Position numbers and translations under genes: made by a program. Positions 1 through 8,812 of a stretch of 64,000 bases of DNA are shown piece after piece. This stretch comes from Marivita sp. S6314. GTDB taxonomy: Bacteria > Pseudomonadota > Alphaproteobacteria > Rhodobacterales > Rhodobacteraceae. The stretch is from positions 332,726 to 396,725 of the forward strand of contig NZ_JALKAO010000004.1 of assembly GCF_023015985.1 (NCBI RefSeq), in the 5' to 3' direction. The notes under the pieces were generated by a model. It was not told the origin of the DNA. It did not search any database and worked only from the letters and a program-made list of their open reading frames with translations. Position 1 is the stretch's first letter. The number at the start of each line of letters is the position of its first letter.

Positions 1-1127
1 CGCGCGGCGAACAGGTTGGAGAAGGGCACAAGCAGGCCTGCGGTGCGCATCTGCGGCCAGACCCGTTCCAACGAGGACGACACTGCGCCGGGGTCGCGGG
101 TGTTCAGGGCGGTTTCGAACCGTTGCAACGCGTCCACGCGGTCCCAGATGCCGCCGGAGGCAGCGCGCAATTGTTCGGTGTACACGCCCAGAAGCTGGTT
201 GCCATCAATCGCCCCGGCACGGGCCAGCCGTTCGGCGGCCTGCAGTTGCGCGCGCCAGCCGGAATCGCCCGACAGTTCGACCACGGCAAAAGGCAGGGGC
301 AGGGGTGTTGTTGGCAGCGCTTCGCCAATCGCTTCGAAGAGCCGGAATTGCAGCGGGGTCGGGCGCACCGGGGGGCGCAGGGGCTGAATGTCTTCGGCGT
401 ATTCGGGATCAAGAAAGCGCAGCAAAAGCTCTGCATCCAGATCAGAGAGCTGACCCAGCGCCGTGGCCGTCTGGTAGATCGTCATGGCGCGGGGAAAATC
501 ACCGCTGCGCGTCGCGCACCAGATCCGGGTTGGAAGATCATTGCTCAGCGTGGGTTGATCGTTGAGCACCTGGCACAGCGCTTCGTCAGAGCCGGTCAGA
601 AGCGCCAGGTCAAAGGCCTGTTGAAACAGCGCGGGTGTCAGGGTGCCAATCCGTTCCGCCAGCGCTTCGGCAGGGGCCACAAGCCCGTGTGTGTAAAGGC
701 TGCGCAAGCGCGCGCGCAGCAGGTCTTCGCCGCGGCTGCCCGCAGGCGGCGTGGCTTCGGCCAGCAGCAACGTGTGGAACAGGGAATCCAGCGCCGGAAC
801 AGAGGGCTTGCGCCGGTGCAAGCGCTCCAGTGCGGCGATCAGATCTGCCTCGGCGCTGCCTTGCCACAGCGCCACCGGCAACCCGGTTACCGCGCTTGGC
901 AGCAACCCGACGCCCCCGATGGACGGTGTGTCCAGTGGCTGGACGTCGATCTTGGGAACCGTTGCGCTTTGCGCCACGGGTTTTTCCGGGGTCTCGGGCT
1001 GCACCGTGACCACCGGTTCGACGGTGCGTTGCACCGCCAGCCAGTCGATTGCGGAAAGCGGGGTTTCCTGTGCCGCAAGGGGCAGGGCCCAAAGGCCGAA
1101 AATCAGAGGTACTGCGTTAATTTGCAT
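1..1127 (-). CDS. Exported hypothetical protein, 3' end beyond the window
   Basis: This leftward frame stays open for 375 codons from an ATG at 1125-1127 and leaves the window without a stop, so the C-terminus is missing. The N-terminus (MQINAVPLIFGLWALPLAA, then QE) reads as a cleavable signal peptide, which suggests a periplasmic or exported protein. The rest is rich in Ala and Leu and looks largely helical. I recognise no catalytic motif or named domain. The ATG lies inside the last codons of the 49-residue membrane protein gene upstream, an 11-base overlap that indicates translational coupling. Frames on the other strand here are long only because of the high GC content. The call as a real gene rests on the signal peptide, coding character and coupling. 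The function is unknown. Confidence 0.72.
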   Translation of the reverse strand, partial: MQINAVPLIFGLWALPLAAQETPLSAIDWLAVQRTVEPVVTVQPETPEKPVAQSATVPKIDVQPLDTPSIGGVGLLPSAVTGLPVALWQGSAEADLIAALERLHRRKPSVPALDSLFHTLLLAEATPPAGSRGEDLLRARLRSLYTHGLVAPAEALAERIGTLTPALFQQAFDLALLTGSDEALCQVLNDQPTLSNDLPTRIWCATRSGDFPRAMTIYQTATALGQLSDLDAELLLRFLDPEYAEDIQPLRPPVRPTPLQFRLFEAIGEALPTTPLPLPFAVVELSGDSGWRAQLQAAERLARAGAIDGNQLLGVYTEQLRAASGGIWDRVDALQRFETALNTRDPGAVSSSLERVWPQMRTAGLLVPFSNLFAA

Positions 1128-1266
1128 CCAGTGTCACAGGTTTTCGAATCTCGATCTGCGGCGGTGAAAAATCAGCGCCAAAATAAGGTCCAAGATATGC
1201 GTACGCCACCAGCGCCAATCCGCCAATGATCAATAGATAGATCAGCCATTTTAGTATGCGCCCCAT
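1117..1266 (-). CDS. Small single-pass membrane protein, 49 aa
   Basis: A 49-residue frame runs from ATG at 1264-1266 to TAA at 1117-1119. It starts MGRILKW and continues into one hydrophobic helix (about residues 6-27, LIYLLIIGGLALVAYAYLG), followed by a short polar tail ending in LDAN. It overlaps the start of the exported hypothetical gene by 11 bases, so the two are probably co-translated, and the small protein may anchor or assist that partner. It is below the size cut-off of many gene finders. Short proteins of this layout (lysine/arginine, one helix, YLGP-type turn, acidic tail) are familiar to me from Rhodobacterales genomes, but I know of no assigned function. Confidence 0.68.
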   Translation of the reverse strand: MGRILKWLIYLLIIGGLALVAYAYLGPYFGADFSPPQIEIRKPVTLDAN

Positions 1267-1398
1267 GGACACCCTCGCCCTGCCTCGGTTATTTTTTGCA
1301 ACTTATAACTGGCCTTTTGCCCAAGATCACGTCATTCAACCAGCATTATCAGAAAATTGGCGGCAGTTGGCCGAGTTACAAGGGCACCAGCAGCGGGA

Positions 1399-1947
1399 AT
1401 GCAGGGCAAACTGAAGAAAACAGTGGTGCTGGTCGGCATGATGGGGGCCGGAAAAACCGCTGTGGGCAAAGCCTTGGCGGCCATGCTTGATGTGCCTTTC
1501 CTGGATTCGGACGCGGAAATCCAGAAGGCGGCCAATATGACCATCCCCGAGATTTTCGAACGCGACGGGGAGCCGTTTTTCCGAACCAAGGAAACGCAGG
1601 TGATCGGGCGGCTGCTGGACGAAGAGCGGGGCATCCTGTCGACGGGCGGCGGGGCGTTCATGTCGGAAGAAAACCGCGCGCTGATTTCTGGAAAAGGTGT
1701 GGCGGTCTGGCTGAATGCCGATCTGGACCTGCTTTGGAACCGGGTCAAGCACAAGGACACGCGGCCTTTGTTGCGTGTGCCTGATCCGCTTGGGGCTTTG
1801 ACGCGGATTTATGAAGAACGTGTTCCGGTTTACGCCTTGGCCGATCTGAGTGTCACGTCAGAGCCGGGCTTGTCGATTGATGACATGGCCCGGCGCGTGA
1901 TCGACGCTTTGCGCACCCGCCCGGATGTGTTGGAGGACCTGGCATGA
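1399..1947 (+). CDS. aroK: Shikimate kinase
   Basis: Phosphorylates shikimate at the 3-OH with ATP, the fifth step of the cytoplasmic chorismate pathway. The Walker A loop GMMGAGKT is at residues 13-20, the substrate-binding DSD region is near 36-38, an FFR arginine is near 60, the STGGGAF loop lies around 80, and the LID arginines (RPLLR) are near 120. The 182-residue product has normal length. I chose the ATG at 1399, preceded by a GCGGG ribosome-binding-like stretch. An in-frame TTG at 1357 would add 14 residues but has no good Shine-Dalgarno. The stop overlaps the start of aroB (ATGA), so the two are translationally coupled. Confidence 0.96.
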   Translation: MQGKLKKTVVLVGMMGAGKTAVGKALAAMLDVPFLDSDAEIQKAANMTIPEIFERDGEPFFRTKETQVIGRLLDEERGILSTGGGAFMSEENRALISGKGVAVWLNADLDLLWNRVKHKDTRPLLRVPDPLGALTRIYEERVPVYALADLSVTSEPGLSIDDMARRVIDALRTRPDVLEDLA

Positions 1948-3044
1948 TCGAAACGGTACACGTGCCCTTGGGAGACCGCGCCTATGACGTGCGCATCGGG
2001 GCCGACCTGATGGCGCGCGCGGGCGCGGAGATCGCGCCGCTTTTGCCGCGTCCACGCGTTGCGATTGTCACGGACACCAATGTCGCTGCACAGCATCTGA
2101 CCGCGTTGGAAACCGCGCTTGAGGCCGAAGGCATCACCTCGGTGAGCCTCGCGCTGCCCGCCGGGGAGGCGACCAAAGGCTGGCCGGAGTTTGAGCGCAC
2201 GGTCGAATGGCTGTTGGCGCAAAAGATCGAACGCCGCGATGTCGTGATCGCCCTGGGTGGCGGCGTGATCGGGGATCTGGTTGGATTTGCCGCCGCAGTG
2301 CTGCGCCGGGGGGTCCGCTTTGTGCAGATCCCAACCTCGCTGTTGGCGCAGGTCGACAGTTCGGTGGGCGGTAAGACCGGGATCAATGCGCCGCAGGGCA
2401 AGAACCTGATCGGGGCGTTTCACCAGCCGGCGTTGGTGTTGGCCGATATCTCGGTGCTGGACACGCTGACCGACCGCGATTTTCTGGCTGGCTATGGCGA
2501 AGTGGTGAAATACGGCCTGTTGGGCGATGCCGCGTTTTTCGAATGGCAGGAACAGAACGCCGCGCAGGTGGCCGCCCGTGACCCGGAGGCGCTGGCCTAT
2601 GCGGTGCGCCGGTCGGTGGAAATGAAAGCCGATATCGTGGTGCGGGACGAGACCGAGCAGGGCGACCGCGCGCTGTTGAACCTTGGTCACACGTTCTGTC
2701 ACGCGCTTGAGGCCGCGACCGGCTATTCAGACCGGTTGTTGCACGGAGAGGGCGTGGCCATTGGATGCGGGCTGGCGTTCGACCTGTCGTCGCGTCTGGG
2801 TCTCTGCGCACAAGAAGACCCCAGCCGCGTGCGGCAATTGCTGGCGCAGATGGGGATGCGGGTGTCGCTGTCGGATATTCCGGGCGACCTGCCGGATGCG
2901 GACGCGCTGTTTGGGTTGATGGGGCAGGACAAGAAAGTTGTCGCGGACCAGATCCATTTCATCCTCGCACGCGGCATCGGATCGGCGTTTGTCACAGCAG
3001 ATGTGCCGAAAGACGCGGTGCTGGAGACGCTGCGCGCGGGTTAG
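1944..3044 (+). CDS. aroB: 3-dehydroquinate synthase
   Basis: Converts DAHP to 3-dehydroquinate, the second step of the shikimate pathway, with NAD and a divalent metal. The 366-residue protein has the NAD-binding GGGVIGDLVGF segment near residue 108 and the IPTSLLAQVDSSVGGKTG segment near 132-150. The three metal ligands are recognisable: Glu in GYGEVVKYG, His in NLGHTFCHALE and His in LHGEGVAIG. It overlaps aroK by four bases. Kinase-synthase pairing is common in proteobacteria and gives stoichiometric expression of two non-consecutive steps. Downstream it converges on ssb. Confidence 0.97.
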   Translation: MIETVHVPLGDRAYDVRIGADLMARAGAEIAPLLPRPRVAIVTDTNVAAQHLTALETALEAEGITSVSLALPAGEATKGWPEFERTVEWLLAQKIERRDVVIALGGGVIGDLVGFAAAVLRRGVRFVQIPTSLLAQVDSSVGGKTGINAPQGKNLIGAFHQPALVLADISVLDTLTDRDFLAGYGEVVKYGLLGDAAFFEWQEQNAAQVAARDPEALAYAVRRSVEMKADIVVRDETEQGDRALLNLGHTFCHALEAATGYSDRLLHGEGVAIGCGLAFDLSSRLGLCAQEDPSRVRQLLAQMGMRVSLSDIPGDLPDADALFGLMGQDKKVVADQIHFILARGIGSAFVTADVPKDAVLETLRAG

Positions 3045-3070
3045 CCGGCGGCGCAGCGTGACCGGGTATT

Positions 3071-3099
3071 GGGCATCCCCGGCAAGCCCAGAGATGCCC
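3071..3099. terminator. Hairpin between convergent aroB and ssb
   Basis: GGGCATC at 3071-3077 pairs with GATGCCC at 3093-3099 across a 15-base loop, in the 66-base gap between the convergent stops of aroB and ssb. There is no U-tract on either side, so this is at best a weak or factor-assisted terminator. Confidence 0.3.
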
Positions 3100-3110
3100 A
3101 GAACCGGAGT

Positions 3111-3617
3111 TTAGAACGGAATTTCGTCGTCGATATCACGGGCCGGGGCGCGCGCCGGGCCACTGCCGCCGCCGCTTGAGCCGCCATAATCGCTGGACGC
3201 GCCGTAATCGCCGCCATAATCCCCGCCGCCGCTATAGCCACCGCCACTGCCGCCGCCGCTGTCACCACGGCTGTCGAGCAGTGTCAGTTCCCCGCGATAG
3301 GGGCGCAGCACCACTTCGGTCGAATAGCGATCCTGCCCGGACTGGTCCTGCCATTTGCGGGTTTCAAGCTGGCCTTCGATATACACCTTTGACCCTTTGC
3401 GCAGGTATTGTTCTGCGATCCGCGCGAGCGGTTCGGAAAAGATGGCCACGCTGTGCCATTCGGTCTTTTCGCGCCGTTCACCGGTGTTGCGGTCTTTCCA
3501 GTTTTCGGATGTCGCAATCCGCAGGTTGCAGACCTTGCCGCCGTTCTGAAATGTGCGCACTTCGGGATCGCGCCCCAAATTGCCGACGATGATGACCTTG
3601 TTGACTGAACCGGCCAT
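3111..3617 (-). CDS. ssb: Single-stranded DNA-binding protein
   Basis: Coats single-stranded DNA during replication, recombination and repair and recruits partners through its C-terminal tip. Residues 1 to about 110 form the OB fold ([19 protein letters not shown], then TEWHSVAIF and [13 protein letters not shown]). A Gly/Ser/Tyr-rich flexible linker follows, and the tail ends in DIDDEIPF, the acidic partner-docking tip. The product is 168 residues. I chose the ATG at 3615-3617 because a GGGGGAG Shine-Dalgarno lies just upstream and MAGSVNK is the usual alphaproteobacterial start. The longer in-frame start upstream lacks support. The gene stands alone. Confidence 0.97.
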   Translation of the reverse strand: MAGSVNKVIIVGNLGRDPEVRTFQNGGKVCNLRIATSENWKDRNTGERREKTEWHSVAIFSEPLARIAEQYLRKGSKVYIEGQLETRKWQDQSGQDRYSTEVVLRPYRGELTLLDSRGDSGGGSGGGYSGGGDYGGDYGASSDYGGSSGGGSGPARAPARDIDDEIPF

Positions 3618-3829
3618 GGCTCCCCCATATATTTGTTCGAATCTGTGACGCACCGCGCCGTTTGCCCGACATTACCGATCACGGCCTCCAGATGCCATCT
3701 GCTAATGCCGGGAAAGCTGTCTCGGACCTCAGCAGCTTGTGGTTAATAAATCGTGAGCAACCAAGGCTGGTATGAACCGCAATTTCCGACTATAACCACG
3801 CAAAATCTCAAGATGAGGCGAACGCAGCC

Positions 3830-4447
3830 ATGCGAGCAGCAAAACAGGGATTCATCGCGGCCGTGGGTTTGGTCGCGTTTGTCGGTGCAGGGTCAGTGAG
3901 CGCGGAAATCCTGTCCACCAAGAACCGCGCTGCATTGTTTTCCAGCAAAACCAGTGTTTTGGACAGTCGCGCGGCGCAACAATACAAAAGCTCGGTGCGG
4001 TTGCAGCCGCCCAAAGTGGTCACACCCACCAAATGGGGGAATGCAGGCGTAGACGGCCCGGTGCCGCAATATCGCGGCCGCTACAAAGGCGTCTATGCCG
4101 GGATGGCCCGCGATGCGGCGCGGCGTCACGGAATCCCGGAAGACCTGTTTTTGCGTCTTGTTCAGCAGGAATCAAACTTCAATCCCAATGCGCGGTCCAA
4201 CAAGGGGGCCATCGGTCTGGCCCAGCTGATGCCGGGTACAGCGCGGGATTTGCGGGTGGATCCGAATGATCCGGCACAAAACCTTGAAGGCGGCGCGCGC
4301 TATCTCAAGCAGCAGTTCAAGACCTTCGGAAACTGGCCCTTGGCCTTGGCGGCCTATAACGCGGGGCCGGGTGCCGTGCAAAAGCACAAGGGCATTCCCC
4401 CGTTCCGCGAAACACGCAACTACGTGAAGAAGATCTGGGGGCGGTAA
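3830..4447 (+). CDS. Lytic transglycosylase, SLT family, exported
   Basis: Cleaves the MurNAc-GlcNAc bond of peptidoglycan without hydrolysis, leaving 1,6-anhydro ends. It has a signal peptide (residues 1-25, ending GSVSA) and then a non-conserved linker. The SLT catalytic domain spans about residues 85-205: catalytic Glu114 in [21 protein letters not shown] at 127-138, NLEGGARYL and AYNAGPGAV at 175-183. At 205 residues it is a minimal single-domain member with no LysM or SH3 domain. No partner genes flank it, so it may act in general wall remodelling or assembly of an envelope machine encoded elsewhere. Confidence 0.9.
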   Translation: MRAAKQGFIAAVGLVAFVGAGSVSAEILSTKNRAALFSSKTSVLDSRAAQQYKSSVRLQPPKVVTPTKWGNAGVDGPVPQYRGRYKGVYAGMARDAARRHGIPEDLFLRLVQQESNFNPNARSNKGAIGLAQLMPGTARDLRVDPNDPAQNLEGGARYLKQQFKTFGNWPLALAAYNAGPGAVQKHKGIPPFRETRNYVKKIWGR

Positions 4448-4476
4448 CGGCGGCGTCATAGCGGACTTTTCTGACG

Positions 4477-5313
4477 TCACGCCTCAGCTTTCTGTTTCAG
4501 TTTCTGCCCCAGTGTTTCCACGTCTTCCATCGTCGCGTTGGGCACAATTCGGTATGCCGCGTTCACAAAACAGAACAGCGCGAACCCGGCCAGGCCAATA
4601 CAAATCGCGACAACGATGGCTTGTCCAAACGGTTGAGAGGTCAGAAAGCTGAACACCTGATCCAGTCCTCCCGCCTCGGATGGGGCATGTGTCAGCGCAG
4701 CCATAAAGAAAAAGGCACCGATGATGGTGACGATCAGGCCTTGCGCCGCAACACCCGCCTTGAGCGCGAAGTTCCAGTTGACGGTAAAATGGTTGGCGCG
4801 CAGATCGTCCCGGTATTCTTCATTCAATGCCTTCTTAAGATAGTACACACCCGCACCAAGGGTCGCGAGTGACCCAAGGCCGACCAAATAGCGGCCCATC
4901 GGCAGTTCGAACACGGTTTGCACAAGTGTCGTCATGCCACCACCGCGACTGCCGGTGCCCATGAGGATCGCAAAGGCGGCGACGCCCAGACCAGCGTGGA
5001 TGAACCCTGTGATGACCATCCCGGCACGCGCGATCAGGCCTTTGCCATCAGTCCCATAGTCTTCGAGATCGAACACCGAATCCAACACGCGCCAGATGCA
5101 ATAGGCGACCAGACCAGCAGCGATAAGCGCCAGTACGAAAACCCCAGCAGGCGCGGATGTCAGTCGCTCCAGCGCGCTTTGCGTGCCTTGGGCCTGACCG
5201 CCAGACCAGATCGCCCAAAGCGAGGTTGCCGCAATGGCCGCATAGGTCAGGCCGCGTCCGGCATAGCCCGCGCGCATGAAGGGAATGGTCCAGCCATAGC
5301 TACGGGTCGACAT
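4477..5313 (-). CDS. DUF1206 integral membrane protein
   Basis: A 278-residue polytopic inner-membrane protein with about six hydrophobic helices arranged as three weak two-helix repeats, each opening with an ARAGYxGRGL-like turn (FMRAGYAGRGLTYAAI near residue 12, IARAGMVITGFIHAGLG near 94, ALKAGVAAQGLIV near 182). This matches the DUF1206 family, whose function is unknown. A short charged C-terminal tail (LGQKLKQKAEA) faces the cytoplasm or forms a small helix. It lies between the convergent transglycosylase gene and the upstream ABC operon, and 101 bases separate it from the latter. I see no sign that it belongs to the transporter. Confidence 0.8.
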   Translation of the reverse strand: MSTRSYGWTIPFMRAGYAGRGLTYAAIAATSLWAIWSGGQAQGTQSALERLTSAPAGVFVLALIAAGLVAYCIWRVLDSVFDLEDYGTDGKGLIARAGMVITGFIHAGLGVAAFAILMGTGSRGGGMTTLVQTVFELPMGRYLVGLGSLATLGAGVYYLKKALNEEYRDDLRANHFTVNWNFALKAGVAAQGLIVTIIGAFFFMAALTHAPSEAGGLDQVFSFLTSQPFGQAIVVAICIGLAGFALFCFVNAAYRIVPNATMEDVETLGQKLKQKAEA

Positions 5314-5414
5314 CCGAAATCTCCTGAGTGGTTCAGAAGATCAACCGCCAAGCCCGCGTTCTGGTTCCGTCTCTTTGACCGTCAGCCTCGCACGCGGCCG
5401 GTCTCGCGGACCGA

Positions 5415-7499
5415 TTATTCCGCCGCGATCTGGATCACCGGCTCCATCTCGGCCAGTTTTTCGTCTGTAAGGTGACATTTCACCTGATGGCCTTCGGCCA
5501 GAACCCGCACCGGCGGCACTTCCTTTTCGCACAGCCCGCCGGGCACTTCGGATTTCCAGCGACAGCGCGTCTGGAACGGGCACCCGGAGGGCGGGTTCAT
5601 GGCTGACGGAATGTCGCCTTCCAGCACGATATGTTTCTTGTGCACCTTGGTATCGGCGATGGGCACCGCCGACAGCAGGGCTTCGGTATACGGATGGTAG
5701 GGCGGCGAGAACACCTGGTCCGTCGTGCCCAGTTCGACCACGTGTCCAAGATACATAACCATAACGCGATCAGACAGATAGCGCACGATGCTCAGGTCAT
5801 GGCTGATGAACAGCAGCGTGGTTTTCTGTTCGCGCTGGATCTCCATCAACAGATCGGTCACCGCCGCCTGCACCGACACGTCCAAAGCAGACACCGGTTC
5901 ATCCGCCACCACGATGCGCGCATTGCCCGCGAAGGCCCGCGCGATGCCGACGCGCTGTTTCTGACCGCCGGACAATTGGCGCGGCATGCGGTCGGCAAAG
6001 GCGCGGGGCAGTTTGACCAGATCCAGCAACTCCAACATGCGCTGTTTGCGCGCCGCGTCACTGTCACCGATGCCGAACACCTCAAGCGCCCGGATGATTT
6101 GGCGGCCCACGGTCATGGACGGGTTCAACGTGTCAAACGGGTTCTGGAACACCATCTGCACATCGGCAATCGTGCCGGTGTCGCGCTCTTCGATGGGGGT
6201 GGCTTCGATATTGCGGTTGTCGAGCAGGATCTGGCCTTCGGTGGCGGTTTCCAACCCCATCAGGACCTTGGCAAAGGTGGATTTCCCGCACCCGGACTCG
6301 CCCACAATCGCCAGCGTTTCGGATTCGCGGGCTTCAAAGCTCAGCGTTTCGTTGGCCTTTACGACCTTCTTTTCGCCGGAACTGCCAAACAGCGCGTTTG
6401 CCGCCACCTCGTAATATTTCTTGAGATTGTCCATCTTGAGAACCACCCGGCCCGGTTCGGGCTTTTCGGTGGTGTCGGCAAGCTCCAGCGGAGCGGCCCA
6501 GTCGATTTCCTGAAACCGCAGGCAGCGCGTTGTGTGGCGGTCATTGCCCGGCACAACCTTCATGCTGATGTCGGTGGCATCGCAGCGGTTCTTTTCGAAA
6601 TAATCGCAGCGCGGACCAAAATTGCAGCCCGGTGGCCGTTCATGGGGCAGGGGGAAGTTGCCGGGAATGGCGCGCAACGGCTGGGCGTTCTTGTCGGCCC
6701 CCGGCAGCGGGATCGACCGGAACAACGCCTGCGTATAGGGGTGCTGCATTTCGTCGAACACGTCTTCGATCGACCCGCTTTCCACCGCCTCACCGGAATA
6801 CATCACACAAAGCCGGTCACAGGTTTCCAGCACCAGACCAAGGTTGTGGCTGATGAACAGCATCGAGGTGCCGTATTTCTTGCCCAGCTCCTTTACCAGA
6901 TCGACCACGGCGGCTTCGACCGTCACATCCAGCGCGGTGGTGGGCTCGTCCAGAATAAGCAGCGCCGGTTCCGCCATCAGCGCCATCGCAATCACGATGC
7001 GCTGCTGCTGGCCCCCTGACAGCTGGTGCGGATAGCTGTTCAGCATGCGTTTGGGGTCGGGCAGTTTCACATCCGTGACCACCTGCAGCGCGCGGTCGTA
7101 AGCCTCTTTTTCCGACACCCCGTTGTGGATCATCGGCACTTCCATCAACTGCTTGCCAATCTTCATCGCCGGGTTCAGGGAGGCCATCGGCTCCTGGTAG
7201 ATCATCGCGATCTCGGACCCGCGGATCTGGCGCAGCTCTTCCTGGCTCATCGCATTCAGATCGCGGCCCTTGAACTTGATCGACCCGCCGACAATCTGGC
7301 CGTTCTTGCCAAGATCCTGCATCACCCCCAGCGCGACCGTGGATTTGCCACATCCGGATTCGCCCACAAGCCCCACCGCTTCGCCCGGCATGACCTTGAC
7401 CGAAAAATCCATCACGGCGGGGATTTCGCGCAGGCGTGTGAAAAAGGAAATCGAAAGCTGGTCAATCTCAAGGATCGGACCGTCATAGCTGTCTTTCAT
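5415..7499 (-). CDS. Fused double ATPase of a peptide/opine-type ABC importer
   Basis: Powers the importer encoded just upstream. The 694-residue protein is a tandem fusion of two OppD/OppF-like ATPases. The first half has Walker A GESGCGKST at 46-54, signature LSGGQQQR and Walker B LLILDEP. The second half has another GESGCGKST near 405, LSGGQKQR and IVVADEP. Each half ends with the oligopeptide-transporter Cys motif (GCNFGPRCDYF and GCPFQTRCRWK). I chose the ATG at 7497-7499, preceded by GGGAGAG. An in-frame extension upstream reads into the extragenic repeat and is rejected. Last gene of the importer operon. The substrate (peptide, opine or similar) cannot be told from the ATPase. Confidence 0.93.
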   Translation of the reverse strand: MKDSYDGPILEIDQLSISFFTRLREIPAVMDFSVKVMPGEAVGLVGESGCGKSTVALGVMQDLGKNGQIVGGSIKFKGRDLNAMSQEELRQIRGSEIAMIYQEPMASLNPAMKIGKQLMEVPMIHNGVSEKEAYDRALQVVTDVKLPDPKRMLNSYPHQLSGGQQQRIVIAMALMAEPALLILDEPTTALDVTVEAAVVDLVKELGKKYGTSMLFISHNLGLVLETCDRLCVMYSGEAVESGSIEDVFDEMQHPYTQALFRSIPLPGADKNAQPLRAIPGNFPLPHERPPGCNFGPRCDYFEKNRCDATDISMKVVPGNDRHTTRCLRFQEIDWAAPLELADTTEKPEPGRVVLKMDNLKKYYEVAANALFGSSGEKKVVKANETLSFEARESETLAIVGESGCGKSTFAKVLMGLETATEGQILLDNRNIEATPIEERDTGTIADVQMVFQNPFDTLNPSMTVGRQIIRALEVFGIGDSDAARKQRMLELLDLVKLPRAFADRMPRQLSGGQKQRVGIARAFAGNARIVVADEPVSALDVSVQAAVTDLLMEIQREQKTTLLFISHDLSIVRYLSDRVMVMYLGHVVELGTTDQVFSPPYHPYTEALLSAVPIADTKVHKKHIVLEGDIPSAMNPPSGCPFQTRCRWKSEVPGGLCEKEVPPVRVLAEGHQVKCHLTDEKLAEMEPVIQIAAE

Positions 7500-7539
7500 G
7501 TCATCTCTCCCGGTTGGGATGGCAGGGCAGGTCCCCTGC

Positions 7540-7595
7540 TTCTTTGGTTCAAAAATACCTCGGGGGGTGTGGGGGGCTGGCCCCCCACCTCCGTC
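7540..7595 (-). repeat. Extragenic G/C-run palindrome, copy 1
   Basis: Lies between the permease and ATPase genes of the importer operon. A hairpin of TGGGGGG and CCCCCCA with a four-base loop (7570-7587) sits next to CCTCGGGGGG and an A/T-rich TTCAAAAATA segment. The same arrangement recurs in opposite orientation at 45790-45850. In both places it follows the stop of a gene read in the same direction. Confidence 0.75.
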
Positions 7596-7601
7596 CAAAG
7601 A

Positions 7602-8795
7602 TCAATCGCGCAACGATTCCTCGCGCAGACCATCGGCCAGCAAATTCAGACCCAACACCATGCTGAGCAGCGACAGCGCAGGCACAATCGCCGGATGCAG
7701 ATAGATCTGCAGCAAGCGCCGCCCGTCATTGATCGTGGTGCCCCAGTCCGGGCTTTCGGGCGACAGCCCCAAGCCGAAAAAGCCCAACGTCCCCAGAAGG
7801 ATGGTTGTGTAGCCAATCCGCAGGCAGAAATCGACGATCAGCGGACCCCGCGCGTTGGGCAGGATTTCCCACAGCATGATGTACCACGGGCCCTCGCCGC
7901 GCGTTTGGGCGGCGGCCACGTAGTCGCGCGTCTTGATGTCCATGGCGAGCCCCCGCACGATGCGGAACACCGTGGGCGAGTTCACAAAAACCACCGACAC
8001 AAACACCACCAGAATGCCGCTTGAGACGTTGAACAGATCGAGGAAGTTCGGGATCAGCGCCACCTTTGTGCCGGTCTCCGAGATCAGTGACAGGTACAGC
8101 CATCCCATGATGCCCAACACGATGATCAGCATCGGCGTGCGCAGTTTGGGCTGTGTCTTGTAGCGCGAATTCAACAGCACGCCGACAAAGATCAGCGGGA
8201 AGATGAACAGCACCGTGGCCATGTAGCTTGGGATGCCGGTTTCCACGATTTCGGGAGTGACCAACAGGTAGAACAGCAAGATCACAGGGAAGGCGAGGAT
8301 CAGGTTCGCCAGAAAGCTCAGGACCGTATCCAGACGGCCCCCGTAATAGCCGGCCGGCAGGCCCAGCGTGATGCCCACCATAAAGGCGAAGACCGTGGCC
8401 AGTGGTGCAATCTGCACCACGATCCACGCCCCGGCCACCATGCGGCTGAACACATCGCGGGCCAGGTTGTCGCCTCCAAACAGGTAATACGCGTATTGCC
8501 CGTCATCCGGGTTGCCCAACGGCGTGCCGGGCAATTTGTTCTTCATGCCCGACACCTGTGCCAGGGGGTCATGCGTGATGATCAGGTCCATCGCGCCGTA
8601 GATGCCGGTGAAGACCCAGAACATGACCAGGGCAAAGCCGATCATGCCAATGGTCGAGTCAAACAGCTTGCCATACAGCCCCAGCCGCCGCTTGTAGACG
8701 ATCGACAGGGTAAAAAGCGCGACCAGCGACACCCAGACGGGCATGAACTGCAACAGGACGCGTGTGATGATTTCAAACCAGCTGAGCGGTTCCAT
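7602..8795 (-). CDS. ABC importer permease, DppC/OppC type
   Basis: One of the two inner-membrane subunits that form the transport channel. The 397-residue protein has several hydrophobic helices and the BPD_transp_1 coupling loop near the C-terminus (RDYVAAAQTRGEGPWYIMLWEILPNA, about residues 295-320), which docks on the ATPase. It is about 100 residues longer than usual OppC proteins. The extra length comprises additional hydrophobic segments near residues 40-65 and 195-235. The gene is 17 bases downstream of the partner permease and is followed by the extragenic repeat and the fused ATPase. Confidence 0.92.
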   Translation of the reverse strand: MEPLSWFEIITRVLLQFMPVWVSLVALFTLSIVYKRRLGLYGKLFDSTIGMIGFALVMFWVFTGIYGAMDLIITHDPLAQVSGMKNKLPGTPLGNPDDGQYAYYLFGGDNLARDVFSRMVAGAWIVVQIAPLATVFAFMVGITLGLPAGYYGGRLDTVLSFLANLILAFPVILLFYLLVTPEIVETGIPSYMATVLFIFPLIFVGVLLNSRYKTQPKLRTPMLIIVLGIMGWLYLSLISETGTKVALIPNFLDLFNVSSGILVVFVSVVFVNSPTVFRIVRGLAMDIKTRDYVAAAQTRGEGPWYIMLWEILPNARGPLIVDFCLRIGYTTILLGTLGFFGLGLSPESPDWGTTINDGRRLLQIYLHPAIVPALSLLSMVLGLNLLADGLREESLRD

Positions 8796-8812
8796 AAGAC
8801 TACTCCTTCCGC

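Noticed and set aside
123..1229. A 368-codon rightward frame over the left-edge gene
   Set aside because: It is the shadow of the leftward exported-protein gene: the product is rich in Arg, Gln and Gly without domain character, has no ribosome-binding site, and the leftward frame has a signal peptide.
3150..3260. Possible tandem repeat in the ssb tail
   Set aside because: It encodes the Gly/Ser/Tyr-rich linker normal for Ssb. The repeats are irregular and follow codon composition.
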